Shown here: positions 23,501-38,046 of the stretch, piece after piece
How the letters are laid out: each line of letters begins with the position of its first letter
Position numbering within the stretch: the stretch's first letter is position 1
Source of the DNA: Otis tarda
Lineage: Eukaryota; Chordata; Aves; Otidiformes; Otididae
Reading direction: 5' to 3'
Assembly (NCBI GenBank): GCA_026413225.1
Contig: CM048591.1
Span: forward strand, 45,575,803 to 45,639,802
Length of the DNA: 64,000 bases
Made by a program: the position numbers and the translations under genes
The notes under the pieces: model-generated
Told to the model about the DNA's origin: nothing
What the model saw: the letters and a program-made list of their open reading frames with translations, nothing else
The model's database searches: none

Positions 23501-26500
23501 CCCATCTCTCAAATGTCATTGAAATGATAATATATTTTCATTAGCTGGAGACTCACTGTTCCTTGTGCTTGTAAAGTAATTATTTAACATATCTGAGGAA
23601 AGATAAAGTTCATACAACGAATGTTAGATTAGACAAATAGGCCCAGAGTACTAGCTAAAGAGGCTTGACTTTACAGTATATGAATTCTGAATGAATTGTA
23701 TTGTTTATGCAGATCCATAATCCCTTTGAATCATTAATTCTTACTAGTTATTGTTCACTTTTAAGCTAATTTTTTGAGACATGCAGCTTGAGCCTCTAGA
23801 CTTCTCGAGTCACAACGGTTTTCTAACAGTGTGGTCACACTAACTTAATGGAAATCTGAACTGTAACGCTGTAAGTAGGATTTCTATCAAGGCCTTATGT
23901 TTGAAGAATGTTTACTCAGTGAGTCCCTTTGAATCTGAAAGTCCTCCTGTAACTTGAATACCAGTTTGGCCATACCTGTCCAGGGTGGTTAGCTTCTGGC
24001 AGTGGGCAGTGGTCGATAACTGCAGGGATGAGGTAGATAGTTTTACCTTTGTCTGTCAGAGGTCCACCTGGAAGTGGCTATGTGACCACACCCTTATGGT
24101 TCAGTTTTTTCCTTGCCTCCTCTTTCACATACCAACCAAATATTTATGACTCAAGTGTCTATATCCCTGTGTGGTGTATTTCTGCCAGCTGGCAGCAGTA
24201 ACAAATTAATATTCGTGTTTAGGAAAGAAAAGGTCTTATAATAACAAATGAGCTAGTCTCATAATCTAATGTTGTGAATTAAATCAGTCGGGCTTTTTTC
24301 TTCTCTTTGTGAAAAATGGGTGAAACCCAGTTGTATTGCTCCAGCAGTGAGTCTCCTAAATCCTCCTGTGTTTGCAAAACCCTTGGGACTTGACAGCACA
24401 AGAATGGTGTACTGTGCCACAAGTAATTTGAGGTTCCCAAGGTATGTTTCAGAAAAACTTTTTATTTATCTGAGAGTTTTCCAGGCAAATCCACCATGAA
24501 AAGGAGCTGTATAAGGACTTTGGACTCTTGAATTGTGTGTTTGAATCAGTTGCCTAGGAGAGACTGATGGAGAGTTGATGAAACACATAATTGAGATCCT
24601 TTGTACATATAAACATGTATCTACTGAATTAAATTAGTTCTTCAGAGAAATAGCACTGTTATTAGAGCAGAATAAAAACTGTGACAAAATAATACCATGA
24701 ATATTCATATGAATTATTCAATGAATTAACTTTAACAGTTTTTCCCCTCTGAGTGTTTACTTTCTGCTCCTAACAAATTAATGTTTATTCTCTAGTGGAT
24801 CAGTGAATTTTAAATGATTTTCAGAAAATATTCAGGAAAACCAAATTTTTGAATTTGTTATATCAATATTGGCACAGGAAAGGTGATGGTGTTCCCTCAA
24901 ATACAGATCTGGACTGTTCTTGGCTGTGCTGCTTTACCTAAGCAAAGGTTCTGGATGCATACATACTTTAAACAACTTTAATGTCAAATGTGCACAAGAA
25001 GTAAAAGCATGAGTGATGGTAAAATTCTTTACTTGTAAATCATGACCTTCTTGCGTATCATTTCTTCACAGGAAAAGGCAGCAAATTAATTACTACATTT
25101 TTTTTTTTTATTCTCCCAGTTTTATAATCTAAAATGCTGTGTATTTTCACAGAGAACAGAGAATTTCCATTTGTTAATCCCAGCTGTTAGTGACAGTAAC
25201 TTATTTATTTGCCACAAGAAGTCAAGTAGAATTGCTGCATTGAGTGGACAGAGAAAACCTCTCTTGTGCTTGTTTAAATTTCAGAGATATTTTTCCTCAG
25301 AAAAGTATAAAATTCCTGACCCACTCAGGTTAATATAGGTGGCCCTGAGACATACTAGTTTTAGAATTAGCTCCAAACTTTATCAAAGATGAGGGAAATT
25401 TGGATCAAAGGTTTTGGTTTGTCCCATGACAGATAAATATACGGATCTGGAAAAGAAACAGAATTGAAAATTCTCAGAGGTTTGATCAGAGTTCTAGTTC
25501 AGATAAATTCAGTTTAACAGGTAAATTATCTCCTAATTAGAAGTAGTGTAATCATCAATGGTTGTAGGTTTGCTATTTATTTCCTTTTAAAGCTTTTTCT
25601 TCCCCTCCAAAAAAATAAAAGGAGTTTGAAGTATTGTTTTGCTTTAAAGGCAAAAGACTGGCTATCCTCCAAGTGTCAGTCTTCATGGAGCAATTTATCA
25701 GCAGCCTGCCAGCTTTAGCATGGCAGCAGAAGATTAGAAAAGAACACAAGGGAATCAGAGAGTAAAACAAACATAAAGCTTGTGCAAATTTCAGTTCCTG
25801 TCCCTATCTAGTTTGTACATGAAGTAAAATATCACATTAATTTATGTTTCAGCAACACAAATAAAATGTATTGTAAGAAGGAGCAGGCTAAAATAACCAC
25901 ATTATAGCAAAGTATTTGTAAACTTACATTTGAAAATTGTAAATATGAGTATAAGATAGAAAGACATAATCTCAAGAAAGAAAAGTAAGTCGGGGCAATT
26001 GGCAGAAGAATGGAACCTTCTTCTGTTCTTTTGAAGTTATGTTTGAATTTATTTCAGTTGCTGCTCAAGAACATCTTTGTGCTTAAAACTACCTTTAATA
26101 CAGAAGTAAAGATTTTTAATTTTTTTTTTTGCATTAATAATAAATAACTTGTAAAATATTTTGGCTTAATTTTTCTAAAATTATGAAGGTGTGTGATCTT
26201 AATCTAAGAGAATGATTTGTGTGCTGCACTGTTTTCAGTGTACCAAGGAGAAGTTTGCGGGATACTCCCTTCAGTCTTTCCCCTTGCTCCCTGCTGTATC
26301 TGCAGGTCTGTTGTGACAACAAGGTGCGAAAACCAGTAGGTCAGTAGAAAGATGAAGACAGACCCGAACCCGGGAAAAATAGAGTGGCAAACGATATATC
26401 TTACCCAGACACCTTTTTCCCTCCAGTATGACTGTTCTACAAGTGCTTTCTTTGTGAATCAGGGTTCTTCCCTATGATGGCATCTATGACACTCCAGCTA

Positions 26501-28254
26501 GCTATTCCCTGTGCGCTGCATTTTCAATTCTGTATGAGTGGGAAAGACAAAATTAATTAAATTTGCAGTTGGCATTTATTATTTTATTTTGCTGCAGAAA
26601 AATGTGCTGCACTGAAGGTGGAGGACTGGAAACCCACTCCAGAAAGTTGGAGAGATTTCTCATTACCAGCCTTGAGGCATTTCAGGCATTTTATTTTTTA
26701 ACTGCCATAAACTGACAAATATAGAAGATAGATCACAACACATTATACACCGAGTCAGAAAATGAAGCAAGAAATGAAACAATCCATACCAAATATGAAA
26801 GGGCAGGTAGCAAGGCAGAACTACATGTATAGGCTAAGTGTCTGCCTGTGTAAATTTGAAAAGAGGTGAAATTAGAGGCAGCAACAACCAAAGAATAGCT
26901 TATGATCAAAGTCCAGTATATCTTTAGATATGACTAAATGAGTTAACTTAGCTGAGAGTTGAGTAACACTATTCCTAGTTCATAAGTTCAGAATTAATAA
27001 AAAACCAATAAAAATGCATCACACCTTTTAATGTCTTTGGGAATTTATGGGATCCAGAAGGAAAAAAGAAAAGTGAGAAATGTCCTCTGTTTAAAAACCA
27101 GTAATTCCTACTGTGTTGTATTCTTCATGCACATGAAACAAATTTGGAAGTTATAAAGGAATTAAAAGCAGAAACTCTTACATCTCTTTCTATGGAGCAA
27201 AGTTAGTGATAGCACCTCATTCAGATTCTTTATTCCAGATGTTACTAATGTGCAGTGTTGTAAAACCGATGACAAACTGATAAATTATGTGCTGTTTTAG
27301 AAAGTGGAGTTTAAATGGTCTGACCTTCAACTTTATGAATTGATTTTTGTTTGTTTCAAGTTTGAGGAATTTGATGACATAACTCAAATGAAGATGTATA
27401 CATCTGAACTGAATACCATTTAGCTAAAGCAATTTTGTAAGAATTAAAGGCTTTAAAACTTTTAGTTTCAGTACATGTTATACACTGGAGATTTCGGACA
27501 GATAGAGTAGTCTGAAAATTACTCAGAAGCAAATTTATTTGCTGTTTATTGTAACAATGCTAGAATTCTTAAAGAAAAAGATTCTGTATTACTAATTAAT
27601 TGCAGTTGTGAACTGATTTTAAAATTGAGCATTTTTATTCTCCCTAAAGAAATGTAGTAAAAATTTTCAAACATTGCTGGGACAACTTAGGAAGTTAAGT
27701 CACGTATTTGAAAAAAGACTTTCAAAAGGTGATATGTGTGTAACCTATGTGAAATGTTTCTGTTCCTTGGACTGTGTTGCATCTTGGCAAACAAATTTTG
27801 AAACATTGGCAGATATTAAACACTTTTTTTTTTTTTGTGGCAAATCCTATTTAGATATTCTCCATACACTTGCTCTTCTGTTCTGTGTTGCATTTTACTA
27901 CATCTTGATGTGTGAATTAAAGTACCAAAATGTGTTTTAAAAAGTCCTCCAGCTGGAAAAATGAGATAATATAGGAGACACCAAACAGGTTGAGTGCTTC
28001 AAATAGGTTTCATTTTTAGCGCAAAATGATTGCATTAGCAGTGAAAAAATGAATATGTGGTGACAGGCAGCTGCAATGCTTTTCAAAAGCGAACAGCTCC
28101 TATGAGGGTTTGGCAAACTGCTGTTCTACATCAAGATAATTAAGGCTAAGTGTTGAGTTTGGCTGTGGAATTTTTTCCCACTCTATTTAGAAACATGGTA
28201 GAACAAAATTTTAACTTGCTGCTTTCTATTTACCTGTCCCTATTTAATTTACAG
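20588..28254 (+). other. LRRC2: LRRC2 intron 2 (phase 0), 7.7 kb
   Basis: Bounded by GTAAAT and TTTACAG. I recognise no transposable element, RNA gene or coding exon in it. It is AT-rich with several homopolymer runs (for example T12 at 27825). A perfect 8-bp inverted repeat, GAATTCCT-AAT-AGGAATTC, lies at 23452-23470. It is the only intron here without an evident CR1 copy. Confidence 0.85.
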
Positions 28255-28411
28255 GAATTCCCAGATTCTCTGAAAGAACAGATCTATCTGAAAGAATGGC
28301 ATGTGTGCAATACATTGATACAGACCATTCCAGCCTACATTGCATTGTTTCAAGACCTGAGAGTTCTGAACTTGTCAAAAAATCAAATCAACCATCTCCC
28401 AGTGGAAATTG
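28255..28411 (+). CDS. LRRC2: LRRC2 coding exon 3 (residues 113-164), start of the leucine-rich repeats
   Basis: Acceptor AATTTACAG ends at 28254; the donor G|GTAAGT is near-perfect and splits the Gly-165 codon (phase 1). The exon begins [20 protein letters not shown], which joins cleanly to the WT of exon 2. It holds a first degenerate repeat (about residues 124-146, [18 protein letters not shown]) and most of the second (147-169, [19 protein letters not shown]). These fit the LxxLxLxxNxLxxLPxxI pattern of short leucine-rich repeats of the Ras-suppressor/SHOC2 type, a protein-binding scaffold. Confidence 0.95.
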
Positions 28412-31400
28412 GTAAGTTGGTTCAAGATATTCAGCTATTTATAGTTGTGCCATTTAACTATATTCCAGGGAAATATAGCATCTGTTAATATTTTTATTCA
28501 TTTACTGATAACTGTCTTCTTGCTTGTTTCCAGTGGGCAGTCCCCACTAAATTTTTACAGCTCTCTGGCTGTGATTATACTTACTGAATTGTATGCAATA
28601 CCATGTGTGTAGTATGGCTCAAGCATGGAAAAAAACTGACGCCGTTTTGTTGTCTGACTATAAGGCAGTAATTGCTTGTACTTAAGTAGATAGAGAGTTT
28701 TTCCTGAAAACAGGTGGCATTTTATGTTCCTCACAGGTCAAGAAAAATAGAAGTATTACAGAACTGTAAACCTCAAACAAGATGAGTTGAAACATAGGAT
28801 TGTGCTAAAAAGGAATAAAAAATATAATGTTGCATAAAATCCATCTTTTGAGTTTTATAATGAGTTCAGTTATGACCCCTATTTAATAAAGTGGTATATT
28901 CCACATGATATCAGCGTTTTTAGAGAAATAAATTATTAAGACTTACATACTTTGACCTTTGCTATTTTAAGCTACATAATAACAAGAATTTTAGTCTTTG
29001 GCTCTCCTGTGTTCTCAGATCTTACAGTATGAAAAGCTTGTTTGAAAGACTGTAATGGTTTGAGACGAGTTTTTGCCTCTAGAAGGAAGAGTGTTGCTGT
29101 AACCAGTGGTATCTTTGAGAGCTGAAGAAACTGGGTCAACTATAAGGCCCCTGTAGTCAATTCCATGCACTCAGGTGGACTAAGACCTCATCCTTTGTTT
29201 TTAAATGTCCTTAGTCCTAAGCTTTCCCCATGACTGCTCTTCCTTATGTACACTAAGAGCTAATAACTTTAAAAAAAAAGGTAAAGACTAAAACCTCTAC
29301 CTCCATAGTTATCATAGGTCTAACTAAGCAAAACAGGCAGACAGCATCCTGAAACACAGAAATAGGTGCTTGACTTTCTACTATTTTCTACCCTTTTTCT
29401 ACTCTATTAGCAAAGTAAAACTAATGCTTTTGATTTATTTACTAACATTATACTTTACACAGAAAATTTCCCACTGACATTGAGATGCGTTTTATAGTTT
29501 CAACTTGGCAGCTAAATGCACTAACAAATCATAAACAAGACACAAGCAGGAGATAAGGGACATAAAATAAGCACTGTTTTGTCAACGCTTTGACTGTGGA
29601 ACTCAGATGGGTCAGTGAGTTTAACGGACAAAGATGTGATGTGGAAGAAAGGGAAAAGGATGTAGTTTCCTTCCAGAGGCTACTCTAAATGACGAAATAT
29701 AAAATTTTAAGGGGTAGCTGCTTACAATTTGAGGCAGGTAAAGGCTAAGAAAGTTTTTGTTCCTGTAATGTTGTGCATTGCTAATGAAATGGTCACCAAG
29801 AAAAAGTGATTATGAATGCTGTTAAAGTCTGTTTCCACAATAAAGTCACAAACATAGATTATTCTACCATAACAAATTCTCTGTAGAGGACCATGTAGAG
29901 GCCTTATCAGACCTTTCTTGGGAAACAAGGAAGAAATTTTCAAATGCTTCTAGTAGCAATCACTGTTCTTTCAATTGCGTTTAAATGATGTGATTTCTGC
30001 ACATCGGTAGCTTTCATGTCATGCCCGTGTATTCACTTCCCCTCCAATATGTTCATACCCAAGGTCTTGCTTTCTTCCTTTCAATGTTTTTGTTGCTACT
30101 TTTTAATGTAAAAGTTTGATTGGAAGGGTCAGTGAATATTATAAAACAATTTGTTGTAGGTTGTGCCTCAAATACAGTGTTATAGCACTCACCATCCTCC
30201 TCTTGCCAGTGAACTCTTGTTCAGAAATATTTTTTTCAAGATTCATTAAATGAGAACAATCTCATTAAATGAGAGTGGTACTAAACACACACCTTGAGAA
30301 ACCTGGATTTGGACCTTTCCTTTTGAGACACTGCATAACCAAATTAACAGATTCGGTTAGCTTTAGATGCTATTTATACAATAATTCTACATCACAGTAG
30401 TCATTCTAGCCTATCCAGAAAAAGAAGCAGATTCACTGATGTAGTTTATAAAGAAATAATAGAAAAAAGCCACTCCAGGACTGTGCAACTGAACTGTTTA
30501 GCACTGTTTTGCCAAAACTGCCTACTGATTTTCAGTCTTAGTGAATGCCGTGTGTTGATAGACCACCTATCAGTAATGCAATGGAGCTGCCCTTGTTGTT
30601 ATGGCATAAATTACAGAGATTTTATCTCAATTTGTATAATGTTGTTTTTGTTGACATGTAAGGTGATAGGCTTCCAAATGGCTATGCTTTTATTTCATGT
30701 ACTATATGTGCATACAGACATATACACTAATAGGTACTGGAAATGCTCATTATTTTAATAAGACATTATTGTAAAAGGTCTTGGATATTTTGAAGTTTTT
30801 GGATGCTGCTTCAAAATGAAACCTGTCATACTTTAGTCATCTAGCTGCTGAACTATCACAGGGAAAACAATCGATGTGGATTTGGTTTGGGAGCTCTATC
30901 TAAGCAAGAAGTGAGGACTGGGTGCTAAATCAGAAGGTAAGGTCTCTGGAAAGGTTAAGTGCTAAGATATTAATCATTTTGTGTTCTATTTAGAAAACAG
31001 CAGCAAGAAGGTAAATATCACAGCTAAAACATACTTGAGAGTAATGACAGATGGTTGAAGTTGGCAGTGACATGCATGCTGTTGAGTCTTTAATCTTCAG
31101 ACAGAATTGAAGCCAAGTTTAGACCAACAAATCATCTAGCAGAAGCTAAACTGGTGAGCCATGTTCAGACTACTTTTGATTCTGACAGGAGGGCTTTAAA
31201 GGTGCGAGAGAACAGAAGATGTTAAGAATATTTTCAGTGAAAAAAAGTAGTGCTAGAGTAGCAGTCTCTGGACTAAAATGTCTGCGAGAACTGAAGTTCA
31301 TGTTCCTGCCTTACCTAATTTAGAAGGGAATGCTCTTCTCTGAATCAGAAAGAAGAAAGACTTGAATCTGTTTTCAGATATTTCATATCATGATCTTAAC

Positions 31401-34400
31401 TATAATCACCTAATGACTTGAACAGATCAACTTTGAATTGGAAGACAGATGAGAGTACTTTTAATTTGATTATTTTTGTGGAATAGCAAATATTTTCATG
31501 GGAAGCATGTAAACAAAAATGTAGGAAACTGCAAAATTGAGTTATCTGCCTCAAAGTTGTCAGGTCTGATTTTCCCAGAAAAAAATAATGAGCAGGGATG
31601 TAGCTGGGGCATTTTCTTTGGCAATGGCTTCTGGGTGCATTTCCAGTTCTGGCTCTGACTGCATGGCTGCAGTGCAGTCACTGTATGTGAGTTAGTTCTA
31701 GTACATTAGTAATTGCTGTCATTGAAAATATCTAATACAATGTATTTCCATATTAATATAGGAAGTAGTGAACTGGATTTTCATGTTATCCCAAAGCTTT
31801 TGTGCTGGGATGGGATAGTGAGGTTATGTCACAAATTATTCATGTAACATCCAAAAAGCCATTAATAAAATCTTTGTACCTCATTATGTTCTCTTGTATT
31901 TTTGATATGCCAGATATTTAAGCGGAAAAATAACTGCTTTTGAGACATATTTTAATAAGAAATCACAGGGATTTTTTTTTTATCTCCTCCGTGCCTCACA
32001 GTAGAAATTTCATTTGTGCATACCATTAATCCAATTTCCTAGAACTCAGAGGGGAAAACTATAACTAATACAGTTTTAAATGACTCTAGATAGCTAAAAT
32101 AGCTTTTTCTATTAATAAGATTCCCAGTGTGCTGATGTGTGAGTTTCCAAGAAGAAAATAAATATTCTCAGTTTAAATGTAGTCTAGTTCTGAGGAATTG
32201 CAGACTCATCTCTTATCCTTGCCATTTATTCAGTTTTGAATATTATCTGTCCAACAGCTCAGTCTTGTATGTAACTGAGGAAAAATTTGTTTATATTCCC
32301 CATTTGAAGAGGAAGAATTAAAAACCTCTTTTTCAAGTTGACTGTTTTCAGGAGGATGCCGGATGCTTTAAGGCTAACTGCTCAAATGATGGCTTGCTCC
32401 TTCTGAAACAGCTGGTAAGGTCCTCAAAATTTAACCCTTGGTTAGTGCATCACAAAAGTACAAAGTTTTATTGGACCAACTAGAAAAGAAATAATCTTTT
32501 TTATTCATCTGCTTAAACTATCAAAAATGAGAATCTTGTACTAAAATGTTACACAAGCATACTGCTTTAACAAATTTCAACATAATTGTATCTTGCAAAG
32601 GCCAGTACTTTGTTAAGCTGAATTTCTTGAAAGGATTTTAAATAGTGCCGTTGGGTACTGAGCTCAGACTGTAAACACTGCCATGGGAACTACTCATTAC
32701 ATAAATTATTTTTGCCAGAAGATTCCTATTTGTTGACTTTGTCATATTGCTTTATGTAACGACATTATATATAACAATGTTAGAACATGCTCCTTCTACA
32801 CAGAGAAGATTCCTATTAGTAAATTCCATAGTTTATTTCTCAGTCTTCACTTCTGTCACGGTAGGAATGTTGGAAGCTGTGCACACTGTTCTCGTTATGA
32901 TGGAAAAGTTTTACCCAATAAGTTGTTTTTTTTCTTTTCATTTTCCAAGGTGATAAAAATGTATTGTTCTACCCTTCACAAACAGTTTACTTCATGTTTA
33001 TTTCTGACACTCAGAAAGTATTTTCTAGCCCAGACACTGAGCTTATACTTTACTTTGCCCTTGAGAGATACACCCTTTTTTTGGGGGATCCCCAGGGAGA
33101 TCAGATTCCATGTTTCAGCTTATCTGCTTATGTGAAAAAAGGAAGACACATACTTTTCTATAGAATTTCTGATTTACCAAAATATCTTCAGTTCAGCTTA
33201 TTGCATTTTTTTTCATTAATTGCCTTTTCAGCCCTTTCAGTACACCCTCACCCTACATTTTTTTTTCCCTGAAGGGATCTGTCTCTACCATTAGGCCCAC
33301 AAGAATGTCTCCATCTGTTTCTACCTCTATTTTGCTAGAAGAAAATCTTCTTTGTTCCCCCCCACCTTACATTGTACGAACACTCTTCTGACCACAGATT
33401 GAGATCCCAAGCGTTATCCTTTTTATTTTTTTGTTTGTAGTAGTCACTTGCAATTTCTCTCAGACTGTTTAAATTTTTTTAGTTGAACACATGAATATTG
33501 GTTAAGGAATGAAAATTTACTAGCCCAAGGTCAATCTGTTACTGTGCTACAGCTTTTATAAGCCCTAGTGGCAAAAAAACATTCTGCAACTTTGTTATGC
33601 AAAAGTAGTTCAAGGAGTCTTCATCCCTCCTTTACTTCAATGCTTTTAGTAGAAGTAAAAAAAATTAAAAATTGATATTTTAACTGTTCCTGTAAGCTTG
33701 ACCATCAATAGCTCCTTTCAGATAAATCAAAGGCAATGTCACTGATTTAGCAAAGAAGACTGGGAATAGGAGATTATTGTCTTGGATAGGACATAGGAAG
33801 CTACGCTATGTCATATAGGAAGCTGCTATCAGGTCATTACAGATCAATGCAAAAATTTACGTTGTGTTTTACTCCAGCTTATGCAAGTGGATCTGCATTG
33901 GCATTGAATGTGATCATTAGACAATAAAAGCTTTCTGTAACGTCATTTGTATTTTGTCTCTGACATCTTGTTAGGAGCGCTAGTATAGGCTTGTCTAAAT
34001 GGTGGAGTTGCATCACCATTATTACTACGCTGCATTGCCCATCAGAAATTATAGAGTTTAATTACTGATTTAATTTTTTAAAATAAGGAATTAAAATTTT
34101 AAACTCAGAATAAATGCTATCTTAGGCAACAACTATGGCATTGCAGCTCCCACTTAAAAATAAAATATTCTTAATTGTGAAACTGCCAGGGAAACTGTGG
34201 ATTGCATTACTGCTTTTACTACCTCTTCTTGGAAAACACAGAGATGTTAGCTGTTTAACTCCCTAATTTGCATTTTTTATAGAACTGAAAATTCAATGCC
34301 ATTAAACACAGTTAACAACAGTGCTGTAGCAGCAGTGGTTTTATTATTACTACTTTTAATTGAGAAGTTGTGCTTGAGTATTATTTGAATGTATAGATGG

Positions 34401-36157
34401 CAGATATGATGGTCAAATCCCGCTCTACATTTGTGCAGCTGTGAAGGGGGTGTCACCTCCTCTGTCCCCTCCTAAGCCTGCCCCAGTGACTGTATTGTAT
34501 GCTCCTTAAGCCTGATGGTGGCTCGGCACCATACCTGGGAGAGTGGAGAACTTCTGCACTAAGAAGGTGTAAATAAGCCCCTAAACACAGATTACAGGGT
34601 AGTGAAAGTCGTTCATACTGCCTTACCACCCCTCTCACTGCCCCACCACCCTCAACCCCCCAGTTCTTATTGCCATAAACTCCAAATCAGGGCGAGAATA
34701 GCTGGAATCTTACTGACAGTGCCTATGGCGTTTGAAGGTTATTTAGGGATTCATTGCTCCCCAGTTTTGCACTCCTTCAGGCAAGATACCTGGATCTGAG
34801 ACTCTTGAGTTATTATGAATGTTGTTTTATAGTCCTATATTCGTGCTCTCTCTCTGACAACAGTAGGCTAGCAGCCTTGTGACAGTCTTACTCCTTTTTA
34901 ACAATCTCAGTCTGTAACCTGGATTACCATTCAATAAACTCATATAATCTAATACTATGCCTGTGTAGATTGTAACTTGAATTTTAAACAGTTTTTTAGA
35001 GGAAGGAGTAATTAAAGGCGTGGAGCGGATTGGAAACTAGGTTGAAATTAAAAATGTATAAAGGAAAAGCAAGTTGTGCCCAATTCATTTGGTTTCTGTC
35101 TTTCTTTTGAGAAGATGATTGAGCTTCAAGTAGTAGGTCTTGTCTATCTCGCATGCTCTAAAGTATCTGATACAGTGAACTATGGAAAATGAATTTGAAT
35201 CTAAGAAAATGGACTTTGATGCAACAATGTAAAAATGAGCAAAGGACTTGCTAAAGCAGTGGCAACAAGGCATCCGTTTAGAAAGAGAAGCTGTCAGTCA
35301 GAAGGATGATCACTTGTGGAGTTATTTCTTAATTACTTTGAGGAACTGGGCTACTGAAAATTGCTGCTGACACACTTTGGGTGTTACGGTCACTGCACAA
35401 ACAGGAGGAAATATGAGAAGCTGGATGGGCAGGTGGGCTTCCTGCCTTCTGTAAAGTGGCGGTGTAAGGATTTTAACCAGGAGGTCCTGGTAAATCCTAT
35501 GTATGTCCTAGAGAGAGCGTTAATGCTTGACTATTGCTCAGCTGTCAAGTGGTATAACAATCCACTGGAGAGCCCAGAGGTGAAAAAACAGCCGTTATGT
35601 AGAATTGCAAGAGATTGCTCCCCACAGGCACATCTCAGTGAATTGTGTCCCACTCATCTGTGCTGTCAGAATTAAATTCAGTTGTAAGACTTATGACTTT
35701 TTCCAGTAATTTCCATAATTTTAGCCACAGCAATTACTGGCAATTGACTATAGATTCTGTAGTGCACTTCTGTCAGATTAGAGAGAGATTATCTGTGACA
35801 ACAAAAAATGTGAGGCATCTTCTACTTGCTATCTCATACTTACAAACTGGAACAAACCATATTATGAACACTGACATACATGTTAGAAACTGTGAAAGGA
35901 GAAAAGTTATGGTTTCAGAACACAGAAAAGTCAGAAAGGGATGCTGTGCTTGTCTCCATTACTCTGCCCAGAAAGGCTGTTAAATCTTTGTGATTTTTTT
36001 TTTTTTTTAATCAATTCTGCTCCAAGTCTCCTAATTATGCACTGGAGATGCATAATCTGAGCCGAGTTAGACAAGAGGGTGACTAGGATGTTAGTGACAC
36101 TAGATGCTGTCTCTGAGAGGTAGAAATTTCTGTGGCTGAAAAGTTAGCAAATGCATC

Positions 36158-36735
36158 TGTTGTGGGTTAACACTCGTACGCAGCTAAGCCTCACGCAGCT
36201 TGCTTAGCTCCCATGTAGCTGCTTGTTCAGTATCCCACAGCAGGATGGGGAGAGAATTGGAAGGGCAACAGTGGGAAAACTCGTGTGTCAAAGTGAAGAC
36301 AGTTTAATAAGGGAAGAAAAACAAAAAAGCAAGCAAACAAACAAGTCATGCCAAAACAATCACTCACCACCAATGCCAGACACCAATGCCCAGACAGTCC
36401 CTGAGCAATAGCCACCTTGGAAAACTCGCTCCCATTCCTCACCTGCCCCGAGCTTTTACTGCTAAATGTGATGTTATATGCTGTCGTGTATTTCTTTGGT
36501 TAATTTGGGTTCAGTGTCTCAGTCCTGTACCCTCCCCGCCTCTCACTCACCCCTTGCTGAGCCACTGGGGCAGCAGACTGGGAAAGAGGAAGACCTTCAG
36601 GCTGTGTAAGCACTGTTTAGCAATAGCGAGAACACTGGTGTGTTATCACCACTGTTTTCTCACAAATCCAAAGCATAGCACCATATGGGCTGCCATGAAG
36701 AAAATTAACTCAATTCCAGACAGATCCAATTCGGT
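36158..36735 (-). mobile_element. Solo LTR of an avian endogenous retrovirus, minus orientation
   Basis: On the + strand the element opens TGTTGTGGGTTAAC, the reverse complement of the usual 3' end of a common avian ERV LTR family. It runs through a purine-rich AAGACAGTTTAATAAGGG segment, a GTCCCTGAGCAATAGCCACC segment and an AGCATAGCACCATATGGGC segment, and fades at AATTAACTCAATTCCAG near 36720. I recognise this order from the LTR family as remembered; I could not align it. There is no internal retroviral sequence next to it, so it is a solo LTR left by recombination. The right edge and target-site duplication are not resolved. It carries no gene. Confidence 0.75.
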
Positions 36736-38046
36736 GTCCTGTTGCTAAAAGACAAAATATTACAGCGCTAATGAGTAAGTAGTTCCTTTTTCATTGCAGT
36801 GGGAGTTGCTCTCTTTCATGAGGAATTAATTGCATAAGGAATTAATTTGCGATTCTCTGGTTCTCTTAATTTAAGGCATTTCTACTTCAGTGATTATTTT
36901 GTTGCAATGAGGTGGTAAGTTGATGTTTATGCTGCTTAGCACGTGATATATTACCTTCACTTCTCTACAGCATGATATAAAACCTGGTGAGGCTTCATCA
37001 TGGGTAGGCTAAGCTTTTATTACTTTTATGTGCTTAAAAATCCAGAAATAAGACGGTTTACATATTTACACCACTAAGCTTCTTCTATTACTCTCTTGCA
37101 CTAGCCCCAATGTCCATGGTGGCACAGTAACGTACTGCCAAAACAATGCCTGTTGTAGCCTTACGGAAAATTTTGCTTCTGCTGTTTTAACTAAAAGAGC
37201 ACTTCACAGCTAATAGGAAAGACAAGCTTACTTTCCTGAAAGGACAGCTGAATTTTGAAATACCATCTCAATTTCTATTTCTAGCAGAGATAAAACTCGG
37301 AGGAAACTGAGTGGAGGCGTCTGTATTTTTCTCTACTGCAACATGTAGAGATTAATATAATAGAGTTCTTATCATTGTGGCTTGTCTGCCCCCTGTGAGA
37401 AAAATTTGGGTGGTCCAGCCATCATTTGAAGACAATGTTGTGTCCAAGGGAGATTCTGGGGTTTATGCAAAATGGTGTGTTGTTTGGTGGCTGCTAGTGT
37501 TGGTCATCAAACTGCATGCCTCTGACAATAGCAATTTCTCAGAGAAAAAACGTGGGGCTTTCAATTCCCTGTGTTTCTTCTCTGTCCTTTTCTGCGGAAG
37601 CACCACCTGGTCTCTGGTAAGGATTTCCACACATTGTAAAATGTGAGCAGCTCTAAAACAACTTTTGCTTTAGAGGGAGTTTAACTAAGTGATAGTGCCT
37701 TAAGGATAACCTCACTATTATGATACTGTTTTGAGCACTTGAGATGTCCTGTAGAGAGATCCCCTCTAGTGTCATCCAAAGCCCAAGAAACATCAGATTC
37801 TTTTTAAAAAAATGATTATAAATAGAAGACTGATATAACATCAAATTGTGAATCTCGTGTATGTTTTGTCTTGCTTTGCCAATGTATATTCTGTTTTGAG
37901 AACCTGTTGACACAAAGTGCTGTTGTTTCCCGATTTCCAACTGCTGAATTGCGTTTAAATTTCTTACTGCTGCTTTTCCTTGTGAAAGATGTACTCTGTC
38001 GCTAGTTAGAAGGGAATATTGCAGGAACATAACTGATTAGAGGGGG

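Noticed and set aside
28150..28254. N-terminal extension of the open frame running into LRRC2 exon 3
   Set aside because: It lies before a good splice acceptor, and the exon 2 donor joins at 28255 in phase with the conserved WT-EFPDS sequence; the upstream codons are intronic.
34440..34700. GC-richer stretch in intron 3 considered as an exon or LTR
   Set aside because: No open frame of note, no splice-site pair and no match to the LTR or CR1 copies in the window.
36386..36748. 120-codon plus-strand frame
   Set aside because: It overlaps the solo LTR on its non-sense strand and has no protein similarity that I recognise.
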